A DNA stretch of 64,000 nucleotides, from positions 1 to 64,000 of the forward strand of contig CAMZNU010000007.1 of NCBI GenBank assembly GCA_947313885.1, read 5' to 3'. Under the pieces are notes generated by a model that did not search any database, was not told where the DNA came from, and saw nothing but the letters and a program-made list of their open reading frames with translations. The DNA comes from an uncultured Clostridia bacterium (lineage in GTDB: Bacteria > Bacillota > Clostridia > Lachnospirales > CAMZNU01). The first letter of the stretch is position 1. Each line of letters starts with the position of its first letter. A program made the position numbers and the translations under genes. Positions 1-7,380 of the stretch are shown here, piece by piece.

Positions 1-30
1 AAATTATTGTGTATATAGGAGGGTTTTATC

Positions 31-1041
31 ATGAAAAGAAATCAATTAAAAAGATTAAAAGTGGTGGCGCTAGTACCAATGACATTAATAGGAGCATTAG
101 GGGGGAATGTAAAAGTATATGCTAAAGAAGGGGATGGAGTAGAACAAAAAATGGCAGTAGTGCAATTAAAAAAAGTACCAGATGGAATGGAATTAGAAGA
201 TGTAACAGAAGAAGAACAAAAAGAAATATTCAATAATTTACATAAAGAGCCAGAAGAAATAACAGATATAAAAATAATAGAAGTAGAAGAAATACCAGAT
301 GATGTAAAAGTAGTAGAAGTAGAGGAAGAGAAGGCAAATGAGTTTGTAGGTAAAGTAAAAGTATTAAAAGAAGAAAGTAAAATAGAAACAGGAGAAAAAA
401 TTGAAACAATATATATAGGTAATACAAAAGTTATTATAGAAAAAGACAATGAGGAAGAAAGAGTAGCGGTAACTATAGATGAAAATGGCATTAAAAATAA
501 AGCTACGTACAATAAAAAAAGTAAAGTATTAGTTTTAGAAGAAATATTAAATGGGATAACTATAAGTGAAGAAAAAATAAATTTAGAAGAAAAAGAGACA
601 AAAAACATAGGAAGAAAGAGTAGCAAAGAGAAAACATTTACTAATTATGAGTTTAGTTATTCAGGCGATAAATGGAAATTAAGAGCACCAGCAAAACAAT
701 TTTCATTTCATAGAACAGAACGTAAAACTATAATAAATAATAGGAATACGTCGCGACAATTAGGAAGGTTTCAAAAATCGGTTATTAGGATAAATGAACT
801 GGAAGAATTAATAGTATTAGGTGGAGTCGGGATGACAATGACAAGCATACTATCGGTATTAACAGCAGGTGGAAATATTGCCACAGGTGGGTTAGCTACT
901 CCTTTAGCTGTGGCATCATCTCTTTCAGCAGTAGGGATAACAGGCAAAACAGCTGAGAATGTTGTGAAATTAAGAACTGAATGTAAAAAAGCACATGAAA
1001 TATTTCATGAAAAATTACAAGATAAGGTGGAAATAAATTGA
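31..1041 (+). CDS. Secreted acidic protein of unknown function
   Basis: I do not recognise this 336-residue protein. The basic, hydrophobic N-terminus ending near VYA (about residue 31) is a signal peptide. Residues ~40-200 are Glu/Lys/Val-rich with repeated patterns such as IIEVEEI and VVEVEEE; residues ~200-245 turn basic; residues ~255-310 are a Gly/Ala-rich hydrophobic stretch (LGGVGMTMTSILSVL, GGLATPLAVASSLSAVG) that could enter a membrane. The ATG follows a GGAGGG site. The next gene starts inside this stop codon, so the two are translationally coupled. A secreted acidic protein with a hydrophobic tail next to a small multi-pass protein resembles a toxin or bacteriocin with its immunity protein, but no diagnostic motif is visible and this is inference. 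Confidence 0.7.
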   Translation: MKRNQLKRLKVVALVPMTLIGALGGNVKVYAKEGDGVEQKMAVVQLKKVPDGMELEDVTEEEQKEIFNNLHKEPEEITDIKIIEVEEIPDDVKVVEVEEEKANEFVGKVKVLKEESKIETGEKIETIYIGNTKVIIEKDNEEERVAVTIDENGIKNKATYNKKSKVLVLEEILNGITISEEKINLEEKETKNIGRKSSKEKTFTNYEFSYSGDKWKLRAPAKQFSFHRTERKTIINNRNTSRQLGRFQKSVIRINELEELIVLGGVGMTMTSILSVLTAGGNIATGGLATPLAVASSLSAVGITGKTAENVVKLRTECKKAHEIFHEKLQDKVEIN

Positions 1042-1685
1042 TTAAAAATAAGTTAAAAGTAACGGGGATGTATATATTTACAACAATAATAATTTTCGTT
1101 ATGTTAGTATTTAATATAGGTAATACTATTGGTAGCTATGAATATATTTATGATGAACATAAAACAACAATTTATAATAAAAATCAAGATAGTGTAGAAA
1201 TATCAAAAGGTGAAAATGAAAAAACTTTAAAAAAATTTAAGAAGAAAACAGATGAGTTAGGTACAGCACAGTTATACTTATATATAGATTTTATATTTTT
1301 TATTATACCAACAATAATTGTATTAATAATTTTAATTACGACTTATTTAGATAAAGAAAAAATAAAAATAACTATGAAAGAAAAAAGTGTATTAACAAGT
1401 TTGATAGTAGTTGCAATTATAATAGGGGATAAATTAAATACGAGTAGATTAATAGATTTTGTTATATTAACATTATTGTTTTATGTGTTAAATTTATATT
1501 CATATAAAAAATATGAAAAGAAAGACCAAAGAAAAAAGTATTTATGGGTGATTATAATTTTAACAATACTTATTATGCAACCACTGTACAACACAAATAT
1601 AATTGAAAACATAAAAATAATAAAAAATAATAATTATGAATTGTCAATATTATTTGACCAAATTTTAGAAAGTGGAAACAAGTAA
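1038..1685 (+). CDS. Small multi-pass membrane protein, coupled to upstream secreted protein
   Basis: Unrecognised 215-residue membrane protein. Hydrophobic segments lie near residues 10-28, 84-104, 117-132, 140-155 and 169-185, with a charged extracytoplasmic-looking loop at about 35-75 after the first. The start is TTG in the TTGA overlap with the upstream stop, with an AAGGTGG ribosome site eight bases before it, a classic translational-coupling arrangement. An intrinsic terminator follows directly, so the two genes probably form a complete transcription unit. The pairing suggests the membrane protein exports, senses or protects against the upstream secreted protein; the sequence does not decide between these. 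Confidence 0.65.
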   Translation: MIKNKLKVTGMYIFTTIIIFVMLVFNIGNTIGSYEYIYDEHKTTIYNKNQDSVEISKGENEKTLKKFKKKTDELGTAQLYLYIDFIFFIIPTIIVLIILITTYLDKEKIKITMKEKSVLTSLIVVAIIIGDKLNTSRLIDFVILTLLFYVLNLYSYKKYEKKDQRKKYLWVIIILTILIMQPLYNTNIIENIKIIKNNNYELSILFDQILESGNK

Positions 1686-1697
1686 ATTTAAAAACAA

Positions 1698-1724
1698 AAA
1701 AAAGAGCTTACAGCTCTTTTTTTA
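1698..1724 (+). terminator. Intrinsic terminator after the secreted/membrane pair
   Basis: Stem AAAGAGCT / AGCTCTTT with a three-base loop (TAC), preceded by an A-run and followed by a T-run. It lies 12 bases after the stop codon. Confidence 0.8.
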
Positions 1725-1964
1725 TTGTATAAAACTAAAAATGAATACTACGAGGAAATATTTTTTATATAAAGAGAGATTAGTGCATATAGAAATAGTA
1801 TATAAAGTTACAAGAGGGGTATATAAAATAATTATAGAAGATGACATAATAATAGAAGAAGCGTAAAACATTAGTACTAATAAAAGTTAAAGAAGTAATA
1901 ATATTAGTGGAAAAAAAACATTAAATAGGTTAATATATATGTATATAAAAAAGGAGATACGAAA

Positions 1965-3293
1965 ATGAAAAAAAGAGATTTAACAAAAGGTGATATAAAA
2001 AAATCACTATTAGTAGTAGCGATACCAACAATATTAAATATGTTATTGTTATTTTCATACAATATAATAGATATGTATTATGTAGGACAGTTATCAGAAA
2101 TGTCTGTAGCAGCAGTGGGGACGGCGGCATTATTTCTAAATTTTGGGATGGCAGTAAGTCCAATAGGTGTAAATGGTGTAGCGATAAAACTAACCCAGTC
2201 ATTGGGGGCAGATGATGATGAGAGTTTTAAAAAGTACTTTAGTACGGGAATATATATAAATATAGCACTTAGTATTGTAGTATTTTCAACATTACATTTT
2301 TTTAGTAATGGATTATTAAATTTACTAAATATAGAAAATGATGAGTTGTATAAACTATCAAACTTATATTTATCAAGTTATGCATTTGTGTATTTAATTT
2401 CATTTTTCAACATGTTTTTTAATAGAGTAATGGGATCGTTAGGAAAAAGTGACGTTGCCTTAAAAGTAAATGCTACAGGAGTTATATTAAATATTATATT
2501 AGATCCAATATTTATATTTACATTTGATATGGGGTTACGAGGTGCAGTAATTGCAAGTTTTATAGGTACTTTTGTAAATTTCGCAATATATATTTATATA
2601 TTTAGAAAAACGTTAAAAGAAACTATAACAACAATACCTAAAAAAATATATATGATAAATAGTATAAAATTAGGGTATCCATACATGTTACAAAGAGTGT
2701 TATTTACATTTATAGGACTGGGAATGGGAAAAATAATATTAGACTATTCACCGCGAGCAATAGCAGCACAAAAAATAGGTTTTCAAATAGAAACAGTAAC
2801 ATTAATGGTTATAGGTGGTACATTACAGGCGTTAGTAGCATTTACAGGACAAAATTTTGGTGCTAAAAATTATGACAGAATAAAAGAAGCATATTCTATA
2901 GCCATTAAATTAGGGTTAATATATGCATCATTTACAAGTGTAATATTTTTTATATACGGTGGAGAAATAGTTAAGCTGTTTGCAACAGAGGCAGAAACTA
3001 TATATTATGGGCATATATATTTAAAAGTAATAGCGATAGGACAATTGTTTGGAGTTTTAGAAATGATAAGTAATGGTTTATATTCTGGAATAGGAAAACC
3101 AAAAATACCAACAACTATAAGTATGGCAATAACACCGTTTAGATTAGTGTTAGCACCATTATTAGGTAGTTATTATGGAGTAGAAGGAGTTTTTTATAGC
3201 ATACTAATAACGACTATTGCAAAAGGGTTAATATCTTTTGGATATTATCATTTGAAAATAAAGAATGAAATAGGATTAACAATTGTAAAATAA
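1965..3293 (+). CDS. MATE family efflux transporter
   Basis: Multidrug and toxic compound extrusion transporter of 442 residues, the usual length, with about twelve membrane helices in two pseudo-symmetric halves. Family marks include the N-terminal AIPTILNMLLLFSYNIIDMYYVG segment type, the repeated second-half equivalent (GYPYMLQRVLFTF) and the ALVAFTGQNFGA stretch. Such proteins use proton or sodium gradients to export cationic drugs or metabolites; substrate cannot be read here. ATG is preceded by AAGGAGA. It appears monocistronic: a terminator and a gap lie upstream, and a 72-base gap precedes the next gene. Confidence 0.92.
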   Translation: MKKRDLTKGDIKKSLLVVAIPTILNMLLLFSYNIIDMYYVGQLSEMSVAAVGTAALFLNFGMAVSPIGVNGVAIKLTQSLGADDDESFKKYFSTGIYINIALSIVVFSTLHFFSNGLLNLLNIENDELYKLSNLYLSSYAFVYLISFFNMFFNRVMGSLGKSDVALKVNATGVILNIILDPIFIFTFDMGLRGAVIASFIGTFVNFAIYIYIFRKTLKETITTIPKKIYMINSIKLGYPYMLQRVLFTFIGLGMGKIILDYSPRAIAAQKIGFQIETVTLMVIGGTLQALVAFTGQNFGAKNYDRIKEAYSIAIKLGLIYASFTSVIFFIYGGEIVKLFATEAETIYYGHIYLKVIAIGQLFGVLEMISNGLYSGIGKPKIPTTISMAITPFRLVLAPLLGSYYGVEGVFYSILITTIAKGLISFGYYHLKIKNEIGLTIVK

Positions 3294-3365
3294 AATGATT
3301 GAAAATGATAATAAATAATTATATAATTATATAATTATGAAGAATATAAAAGAATGAGGTGCATT

Positions 3366-3614
3366 ATGGAGAAAGAAGAAGAGAATGAAGAGTATGTTAC
3401 AATAACATTAGAAGATGAAACGGAAATGCAATGCGAAGTAGTAGGTGTGTTTAATGCATTAGAGAGAGAATATATTGCATTATTACCAAAAGATAAAAAA
3501 GATACAATAATTTATAGATATAGTGAAAATGAAGATGGGGAATCCATTTTAGATGTAATAAATGGAGATGAGGAATTTAATGCGGTTGTAAAAGAATTTT
3601 ATAACTGTTTTTAA
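3366..3614 (+). CDS. DUF1292 family protein
   Basis: Small acidic protein (82 residues from the chosen start) with the DUF1292 pattern: a beta-rich core (EYVTITLEDETEMQCEVVGVF), a conserved EYIALLPKD-like middle and an acidic region ending in LDVINGDEEFNAVVKEF. The family is widespread in Firmicutes and often sits beside ruvX and alaS; its function is unknown. The ORF track starts at 3354, but GAGGTG overlaps that ATG and lies just before the second ATG (MEKEEENEE), so I take the second. Here it stands away from its usual neighbours. Confidence 0.85.
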   Translation: MEKEEENEEYVTITLEDETEMQCEVVGVFNALEREYIALLPKDKKDTIIYRYSENEDGESILDVINGDEEFNAVVKEFYNCF

Positions 3615-3649
3615 GAAATATAATAAAATAAAGAAGGGAGGGCTAGTAT

Positions 3650-4273
3650 ATGTTGACGAGCTTGTACTATTACAACAATTATAGAACGGAATTTAAAAGT
3701 AATAAGGTGACTAATGGAAAAGTTAAAGTTAAATTAAATGTTGCGTATAATAAAGATGTAGTAAATAATATAAACGAGTTATCAAAAGGTATAAATGATT
3801 TAAATGTATCTATAAGAAGAGTAAGTAATACGTTAGATGGTAGAAGAGGGAATAGCGAAAAATATATAAAAAAAATAAAAGAACAGGTTGAAGATTTTGT
3901 TAATTCATACAACGAATCTAAAAAAAATATAGAAGGTAACAGTTCGTACCTCAAAAATTATTATAATAATATGGAAAAACAAATAATTGAAAACGAAAGC
4001 GGACTAAAAAAAATAGGAATAACATTTAATGATGGCATATTAACATTTGATAGTGAAATTTTTGATGCTATAGATAAAAAAAGTAAAGTATCGGAAACAA
4101 GAACTTTAATATCTAACATGATGGAAAGTGGTTCAAATATATTAAAACTGCCCCTATATAAACATATGGAATATAAAGAGTTTAAATATTATTTTACGTA
4201 TAATTTAGAAAACATATATAAAACAAACACACGATTAGTAGAAACAGGACAAATTTTAGATGTAGAAATTTAA
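3650..4273 (+). CDS. Orphan protein resembling the C-terminal domain of FliD
   Basis: 207-residue protein resembling only the C-terminal half of the flagellar cap protein FliD. Visible marks: a helical segment VEDFVNSYNESKKNIE like the FliD helix VxxFVxxYNxL, then GLKKIGITFNDGILTFD, close to the FliD pattern IGI..dGtL.lD. Full FliD proteins are 400-plus residues with an N-terminal FliD_N domain and coiled-coil tail; both are missing. It has a strong GGGAGGG site, starts with TTG-flanked ATG and ends in a good terminator, so it looks intact rather than broken. It could be an accessory cap or filament protein; function is inferred from similarity only. Confidence 0.55.
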   Translation: MLTSLYYYNNYRTEFKSNKVTNGKVKVKLNVAYNKDVVNNINELSKGINDLNVSIRRVSNTLDGRRGNSEKYIKKIKEQVEDFVNSYNESKKNIEGNSSYLKNYYNNMEKQIIENESGLKKIGITFNDGILTFDSEIFDAIDKKSKVSETRTLISNMMESGSNILKLPLYKHMEYKEFKYYFTYNLENIYKTNTRLVETGQILDVEI

Positions 4274-4304
4274 AAGTATTATCCTATGAGGTAATACTTT
4301 TTTT
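4273..4304 (+). terminator. Intrinsic terminator after FliD-like gene
   Basis: Stem AAAGTATTA / TAATACTTT with loop TCCTATGAGG (itself able to close by TCC/AGG-like pairs) followed by a T-run; begins at the stop codon. Confidence 0.8.
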
Positions 4305-4360
4305 GGTTAAAGACATTAGCCAATTAAGATATTAAATAATTAAATAATAAAAAAGCATAT

Positions 4361-4519
4361 TTGCTGAAGTGGGCAAAAAATGAAACAAATGATATAGAAG
4401 AAGATGGTTATGAATAGTTAGCAAATCACATAGACTATATAACAAAAGTAATGGAGATGAAAATTATAAATAAACTTTATGATTTTCAAAGTAACTGTAT
4501 TAAATACATTTATAAATAG
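4361..4519 (+). pseudogene. Possible decayed ORF in the 4.3-4.6 kb gap
   Basis: The 335-base gap after the terminator holds a stretch that reads like protein in one frame (LLKWAKNETNDIEEDGYE, then an in-frame TAG, then LANHIDYITKVMEMKIINKL). There is no ribosome site and no convincing start. It may be a remnant of a small helical protein gene, or chance in AT-rich DNA. The rest of the gap shows nothing recognisable. Confidence 0.2.
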
Positions 4520-4608
4520 GTATGTGTATCTTTTGAAAAAAACAGCGGATAAGATAATATTTTATAGTTATTATAAATTTTTAGAAAAAATGGAGATGAA
4601 TGTAGATA

Positions 4609-5160
4609 ATGAAGGAAAAAATAATAAGTAGTATACTATTAATATTTTTTGTACTAGGGTATATAAATATTCAGTTTAGCATTTTAGCATTAATATGTTA
4701 TATTTTTGCATTTGGAATATTGCTAAAAACAAAAAGAAAAATATATTGTTCTAATTATTGCTTTAGAAAAGGTATATTTGATATTACGAGTAAAATAAAA
4801 ATAGTTAAGTTTAATATAAATAAATTTGATTCTAAATATTATAGACAGATAGTATTTTTTTATTTCATGTTGAGTTTTATAATATTAATAATGTCAACAA
4901 TAGCTGTTTATAGTGGGAAAATAGATCCGATTAATGAAGTTAGGTTTTTATTTGCGGTAAAAGTTCCTTTTAAAAGTTATGGAACTTTTTCTGTAATTTT
5001 ACCAGTTTGGATAATACATTTATGTTATAGATTGTATTCTATGACATTAACAACAGTAGTGTTAGGAGTTTTATTATCAATACTTTACAAACCTAGAACA
5101 TGGTGTAGCATATGTCCATATACAACAGTAGCAAATAAATACATAAAAAAGGAGACTTAA
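4609..5160 (+). CDS. Membrane protein with cysteine motifs of NapH-like 4Fe-4S proteins
   Basis: 183-residue membrane protein with about four hydrophobic segments. The cysteine-bearing ends are diagnostic in style: CSNYC at about residue 45 and KPRTWCSICPYTTV near the C-terminus, the latter matching the PRTWCxxCPxxT motif of NapH/RnfB-like membrane 4Fe-4S proteins of clostridia. Those proteins usually go on to ferredoxin-type CxxCxxCxxxC clusters, which are missing here, so this is a short form or an electron-transfer membrane subunit. Role in redox or metal handling is inference. The last 11 codons lie inside a 31-bp-arm inverted repeat shared with the convergent gene. Confidence 0.55.
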   Translation: MKEKIISSILLIFFVLGYINIQFSILALICYIFAFGILLKTKRKIYCSNYCFRKGIFDITSKIKIVKFNINKFDSKYYRQIVFFYFMLSFIILIMSTIAVYSGKIDPINEVRFLFAVKVPFKSYGTFSVILPVWIIHLCYRLYSMTLTTVVLGVLLSILYKPRTWCSICPYTTVANKYIKKET

Positions 5161-5192
5161 TAGTCTCCTTTTTTATGTATTTATTTGCTACT
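5127..5192. terminator. Bidirectional terminator, 31-bp perfect arms, overlapping both CDS ends
   Basis: Perfect inverted repeat with 31-bp arms and a TAAT loop, centred between two convergent genes. The core is AAAAAAGGAGACT / AGTCTCCTTTTTT; the arms then run on without mismatch into the 3' coding ends of both genes, including both stop codons. It works as a terminator in both directions. Confidence 0.9.
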
Positions 5193-5687
5193 AATATTTT
5201 TAAAAATACCATTTATATAATTATTACGTTGTTTCACCGTGTCGCCTTCGTCCCTTAATTGCTTATCACGTGCAACGTCACCAATAGCGAAATCAGTTAT
5301 ATAAACCTTATCTACTACTAATCGTGGAAATGCACGCCCAACACTAGCCAAAATTTCAGCTGTAATGTTGTTAATAGCATTTTTTCCAGTCACATCTTCA
5401 TAGCTCATGTTACTAATATCGTTAATGATAGCTTTTTCAATTTCACGTTTGTTAAAGTACTTAGGTTCTTCGATAGATAGAGAGATATCTAGGGATATTT
5501 CTACAGCACCTGTATTAGCTTTGACTTTAGTATACATAGTAGATAGTTCACGTATTTTATCATTAGATGGGGATGCTTCTTTAAAATTATTATCAAAGAG
5601 AGCCGTAAGTAGTATTACAATTACGATTAAGGTAAGAAGACTAATAGTATATATTAATCCTTTATTTTTTTTTTTAGGTTCTGACAT
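5181..5687 (-). CDS. FliL-like single-pass membrane protein
   Basis: 168 residues: short cytoplasmic N-terminus, one membrane helix (~11-29, LIYTISLLTLIVIVILLTALF), then a domain patterned like the flagellar basal-body protein FliL: a beta strand with conserved Leu/Ile, then REIEKAIINDISNMSYEDVTGK like FliL RD.II..ls....d, and VDKVYITDFAIG, close to the FliL VyFTdFvi motif. FliL supports stator function. It is not in a flagellar operon but follows the zinc-ribbon gene by 18 bases behind GGAGGTG, so these two and HIT may be co-transcribed. Assignment rests on pattern only. Confidence 0.55.
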   Translation of the reverse strand: MSEPKKKNKGLIYTISLLTLIVIVILLTALFDNNFKEASPSNDKIRELSTMYTKVKANTGAVEISLDISLSIEEPKYFNKREIEKAIINDISNMSYEDVTGKNAINNITAEILASVGRAFPRLVVDKVYITDFAIGDVARDKQLRDEGDTVKQRNNYINGIFKNISSK

Positions 5688-5705
5688 ATTAACACCTCCA
5701 TATTT

Positions 5706-6776
5706 TTAAAATAAATTAGTTTTTATTTGGTTAACTGCTTTTAAAAGTTCTTCACGCTTAGAAAGAATGCCTTCTTCTATAGAATTCATTTTAAAAGAGA
5801 TACCCTTAATGCCGTAGGGATCATTAATGTTGACATATTCTAAAACATCATTAAAATATACCAGGGAATTATAAATGTATTTTGATACTTCAAAATTGTA
5901 TTTCAAAGCATCTTTAAAACTTAATACTTGAAGTTCTATTAGTAATTGGTTTTGTTGTGCAATAGAAATATCTATTATTTCAATAAAATCTTCTTTGCTT
6001 AAGTTATTATTTTGATAAAGCATAAATTGTGACTCTACATGTTCATGGGAATCTTTAGAAGATAAAAATATTTCGTATATATCTTTTTCTAATTTTAAGA
6101 GTTCTTTGGGTTCTAAAGACATGTCATAAAAAAGCATATTTTCATAAATTCTAATTCTAATAAAATTATATGCTATAAAACCGCAAAGAATAACACTTAC
6201 TAGAGTTAAAGAAATAAATTTTAAAATTAATTTTCTTAACATATTAGGTTGATTTTTTTGAGAATTATTATGATCTTTTCCGTACCCTTTTCGTTTTATA
6301 TCATCTCTTATTAAATGCGTTAAGGACGTAGATAAATCTTTGGCATCCAAATCGGCATCCATTTTTTCTTGGATAGATACATTGTCGCCTACATCTAAAA
6401 GCTCTTTTATTTCGTTAAAATCATTTTCGTCATCTTCTTCATGAACAATGTCTATAGCAGAGTCTAAATCTAATAATAAAGAATCAGTGTTAGCAAAATC
6501 GTCTTCATCAGTAGGACTGAAATCAATAGAACTAACAACATCAATAGAATCAACATCAATAGAATCATCATCAATAGAATCATCATCAGTAGAGTCATCA
6601 TCAGTAGAGTCATCATCATCATTTAAAAGACCACTACTTGGTATTAAGCGCTTCAAATCGTTTAAATCTAGATCGAAATCATCATCACTATTCAAATCAT
6701 CTTGAATGACAGAATCACAATAAGGACATTTCGTCAGACCATCATCTATAATGTTACTACAATTATTACATATCAA
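5706..6776 (-). CDS. Zinc-ribbon membrane protein with acidic repeat tract
   Basis: 356 residues. Residues 3-20 form a zinc ribbon (CNNC ... CPYC). Residues ~30-130 are extremely acidic and include a repeated DDDST/DDDSI block encoded by 15-bp tandem repeats. A basic stretch is followed by one membrane helix (~188-206), then an extracytoplasmic helical domain of about 150 residues that I do not recognise. The start is TTG: GAGGTG lies seven bases upstream and no ATG is available in frame. The first 11 bases overlap the end of the HIT gene, so the genes are translationally coupled. Zinc-ribbon-plus-helix proteins of this type are common in clostridia but uncharacterised. Confidence 0.75.
   Translation of the reverse strand: MICNNCSNIIDDGLTKCPYCDSVIQDDLNSDDDFDLDLNDLKRLIPSSGLLNDDDDSTDDDSTDDDSIDDDSIDVDSIDVVSSIDFSPTDEDDFANTDSLLLDLDSAIDIVHEEDDENDFNEIKELLDVGDNVSIQEKMDADLDAKDLSTSLTHLIRDDIKRKGYGKDHNNSQKNQPNMLRKLILKFISLTLVSVILCGFIAYNFIRIRIYENMLFYDMSLEPKELLKLEKDIYEIFLSSKDSHEHVESQFMLYQNNNLSKEDFIEIIDISIAQQNQLLIELQVLSFKDALKYNFEVSKYIYNSLVYFNDVLEYVNINDPYGIKGISFKMNSIEEGILSKREELLKAVNQIKTNLF
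6541..6615 (-). repeat. Five 15-bp tandem repeats encoding DDDS(T/I)
   Basis: Units of TCAATAGAATCATCA / TCAGTAGAGTCATCA in tandem inside the zinc-ribbon gene, with a diverged further unit on the left. The unit length keeps frame, so copy number can change without breaking the protein. Confidence 0.9.
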
Positions 6777-7224
6777 TATTATTCACCTCGTTTATACGTG
6801 AAAGACTGTTTTTTAGTGAAAGACAAACATCCTCAAATTTGCTGTGAGAAAGTTTTAAAGGTTCATAGGTTTTAGAAGAAGAAACGATAAAATTATCATT
6901 TTCAAATCTCGGAATAATATGGATGTGAAAATGTTCTACCGTTTGCCCAGCTAAAGAACCGTTATTTTGCATTATGTTAATGTCATTGACATTAAAAGTA
7001 TTTTTTAATGCACAAGCAACATCAATAGATTTAGAAAACAACTTAGAGCCTAAATTATTTTCTAAAGAGAAGATATTTTCAACGTGTAATTTTGGTATAA
7101 CAAGGCAATGTCCTACGTTAGCAGGAAAAGCATCAAGTATACAAATAATGTATTCATCTTCATATAAAATATGAGATGGAATTTGTTTATCAATAATTTT
7201 ACAAAAGATACAATTGCTACTCAT
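6766..7224 (-). CDS. HIT family protein (histidine triad)
   Basis: 152-residue nucleotide-binding hydrolase or transferase of the Hint branch. N-terminal CIFCKIIDKQIPSHILYED is the Hint signature with CxxC, and HFHIHIIPRF is the histidine triad HxHxHxx; the middle His acts as nucleophile on nucleoside phosphoramidates or adenylates. The C-terminal ~40 residues extend past the usual end. ATG follows AGGAGGT, and a good promoter (TTGTAT-17-TAAAAT) lies upstream. It heads an operon with the zinc-ribbon and FliL-like genes. Confidence 0.93.
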   Translation of the reverse strand: MSSNCIFCKIIDKQIPSHILYEDEYIICILDAFPANVGHCLVIPKLHVENIFSLENNLGSKLFSKSIDVACALKNTFNVNDINIMQNNGSLAGQTVEHFHIHIIPRFENDNFIVSSSKTYEPLKLSHSKFEDVCLSLKNSLSRINEVNNIDM

Positions 7225-7252
7225 AATATAACCTCCTATTTAACATAAATAC

Positions 7253-7281
7253 ATTTTAGCACGAAAGCATAAAATATACAA
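7253..7281 (-). promoter_or_regulatory. Promoter for HIT operon
   Basis: TTGTAT, 17-bp spacer, TAAAAT with an upstream TG (extended -10), reading on the minus strand toward the HIT gene. Confidence 0.55.
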
Positions 7282-7326
7282 CGTTGCACATTAAAAAAAT
7301 GAAGTAGAAAGTAAAATATAATAGCA

Positions 7327-7355
7327 TTGAAAAAGAGAAAAAAAAATAGTAAAAT
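7327..7355 (+). promoter_or_regulatory. Promoter for glgA
   Basis: TTGAAA, 17-bp spacer, TAAAAT, ending 25 bases before the glgA start; divergent from the HIT promoter. Confidence 0.5.
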
Positions 7356-7380
7356 TATATAAGATGAAAAGGAGGTATTT

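Noticed and set aside
42-626. 194-residue minus-strand ORF opposite the first gene
   Set aside because: Ser/Phe/Leu-rich mirror of an acidic Lys/Glu gene; no ribosome site. Same reasoning excludes the other long antisense ORFs over AT-rich genes.
1672-1866. 64-residue ORF (METSKFKNKKKSLQ...)
   Set aside because: It starts inside the upstream gene without a ribosome site and runs straight through the terminator hairpin. A shorter version from 1741 (41 codons) also lacks a ribosome site.
6448-6705. Ser-rich plus-strand ORF over the acidic repeat
   Set aside because: Antisense shadow of the DDDS repeats (SSVESSS); no ribosome site.
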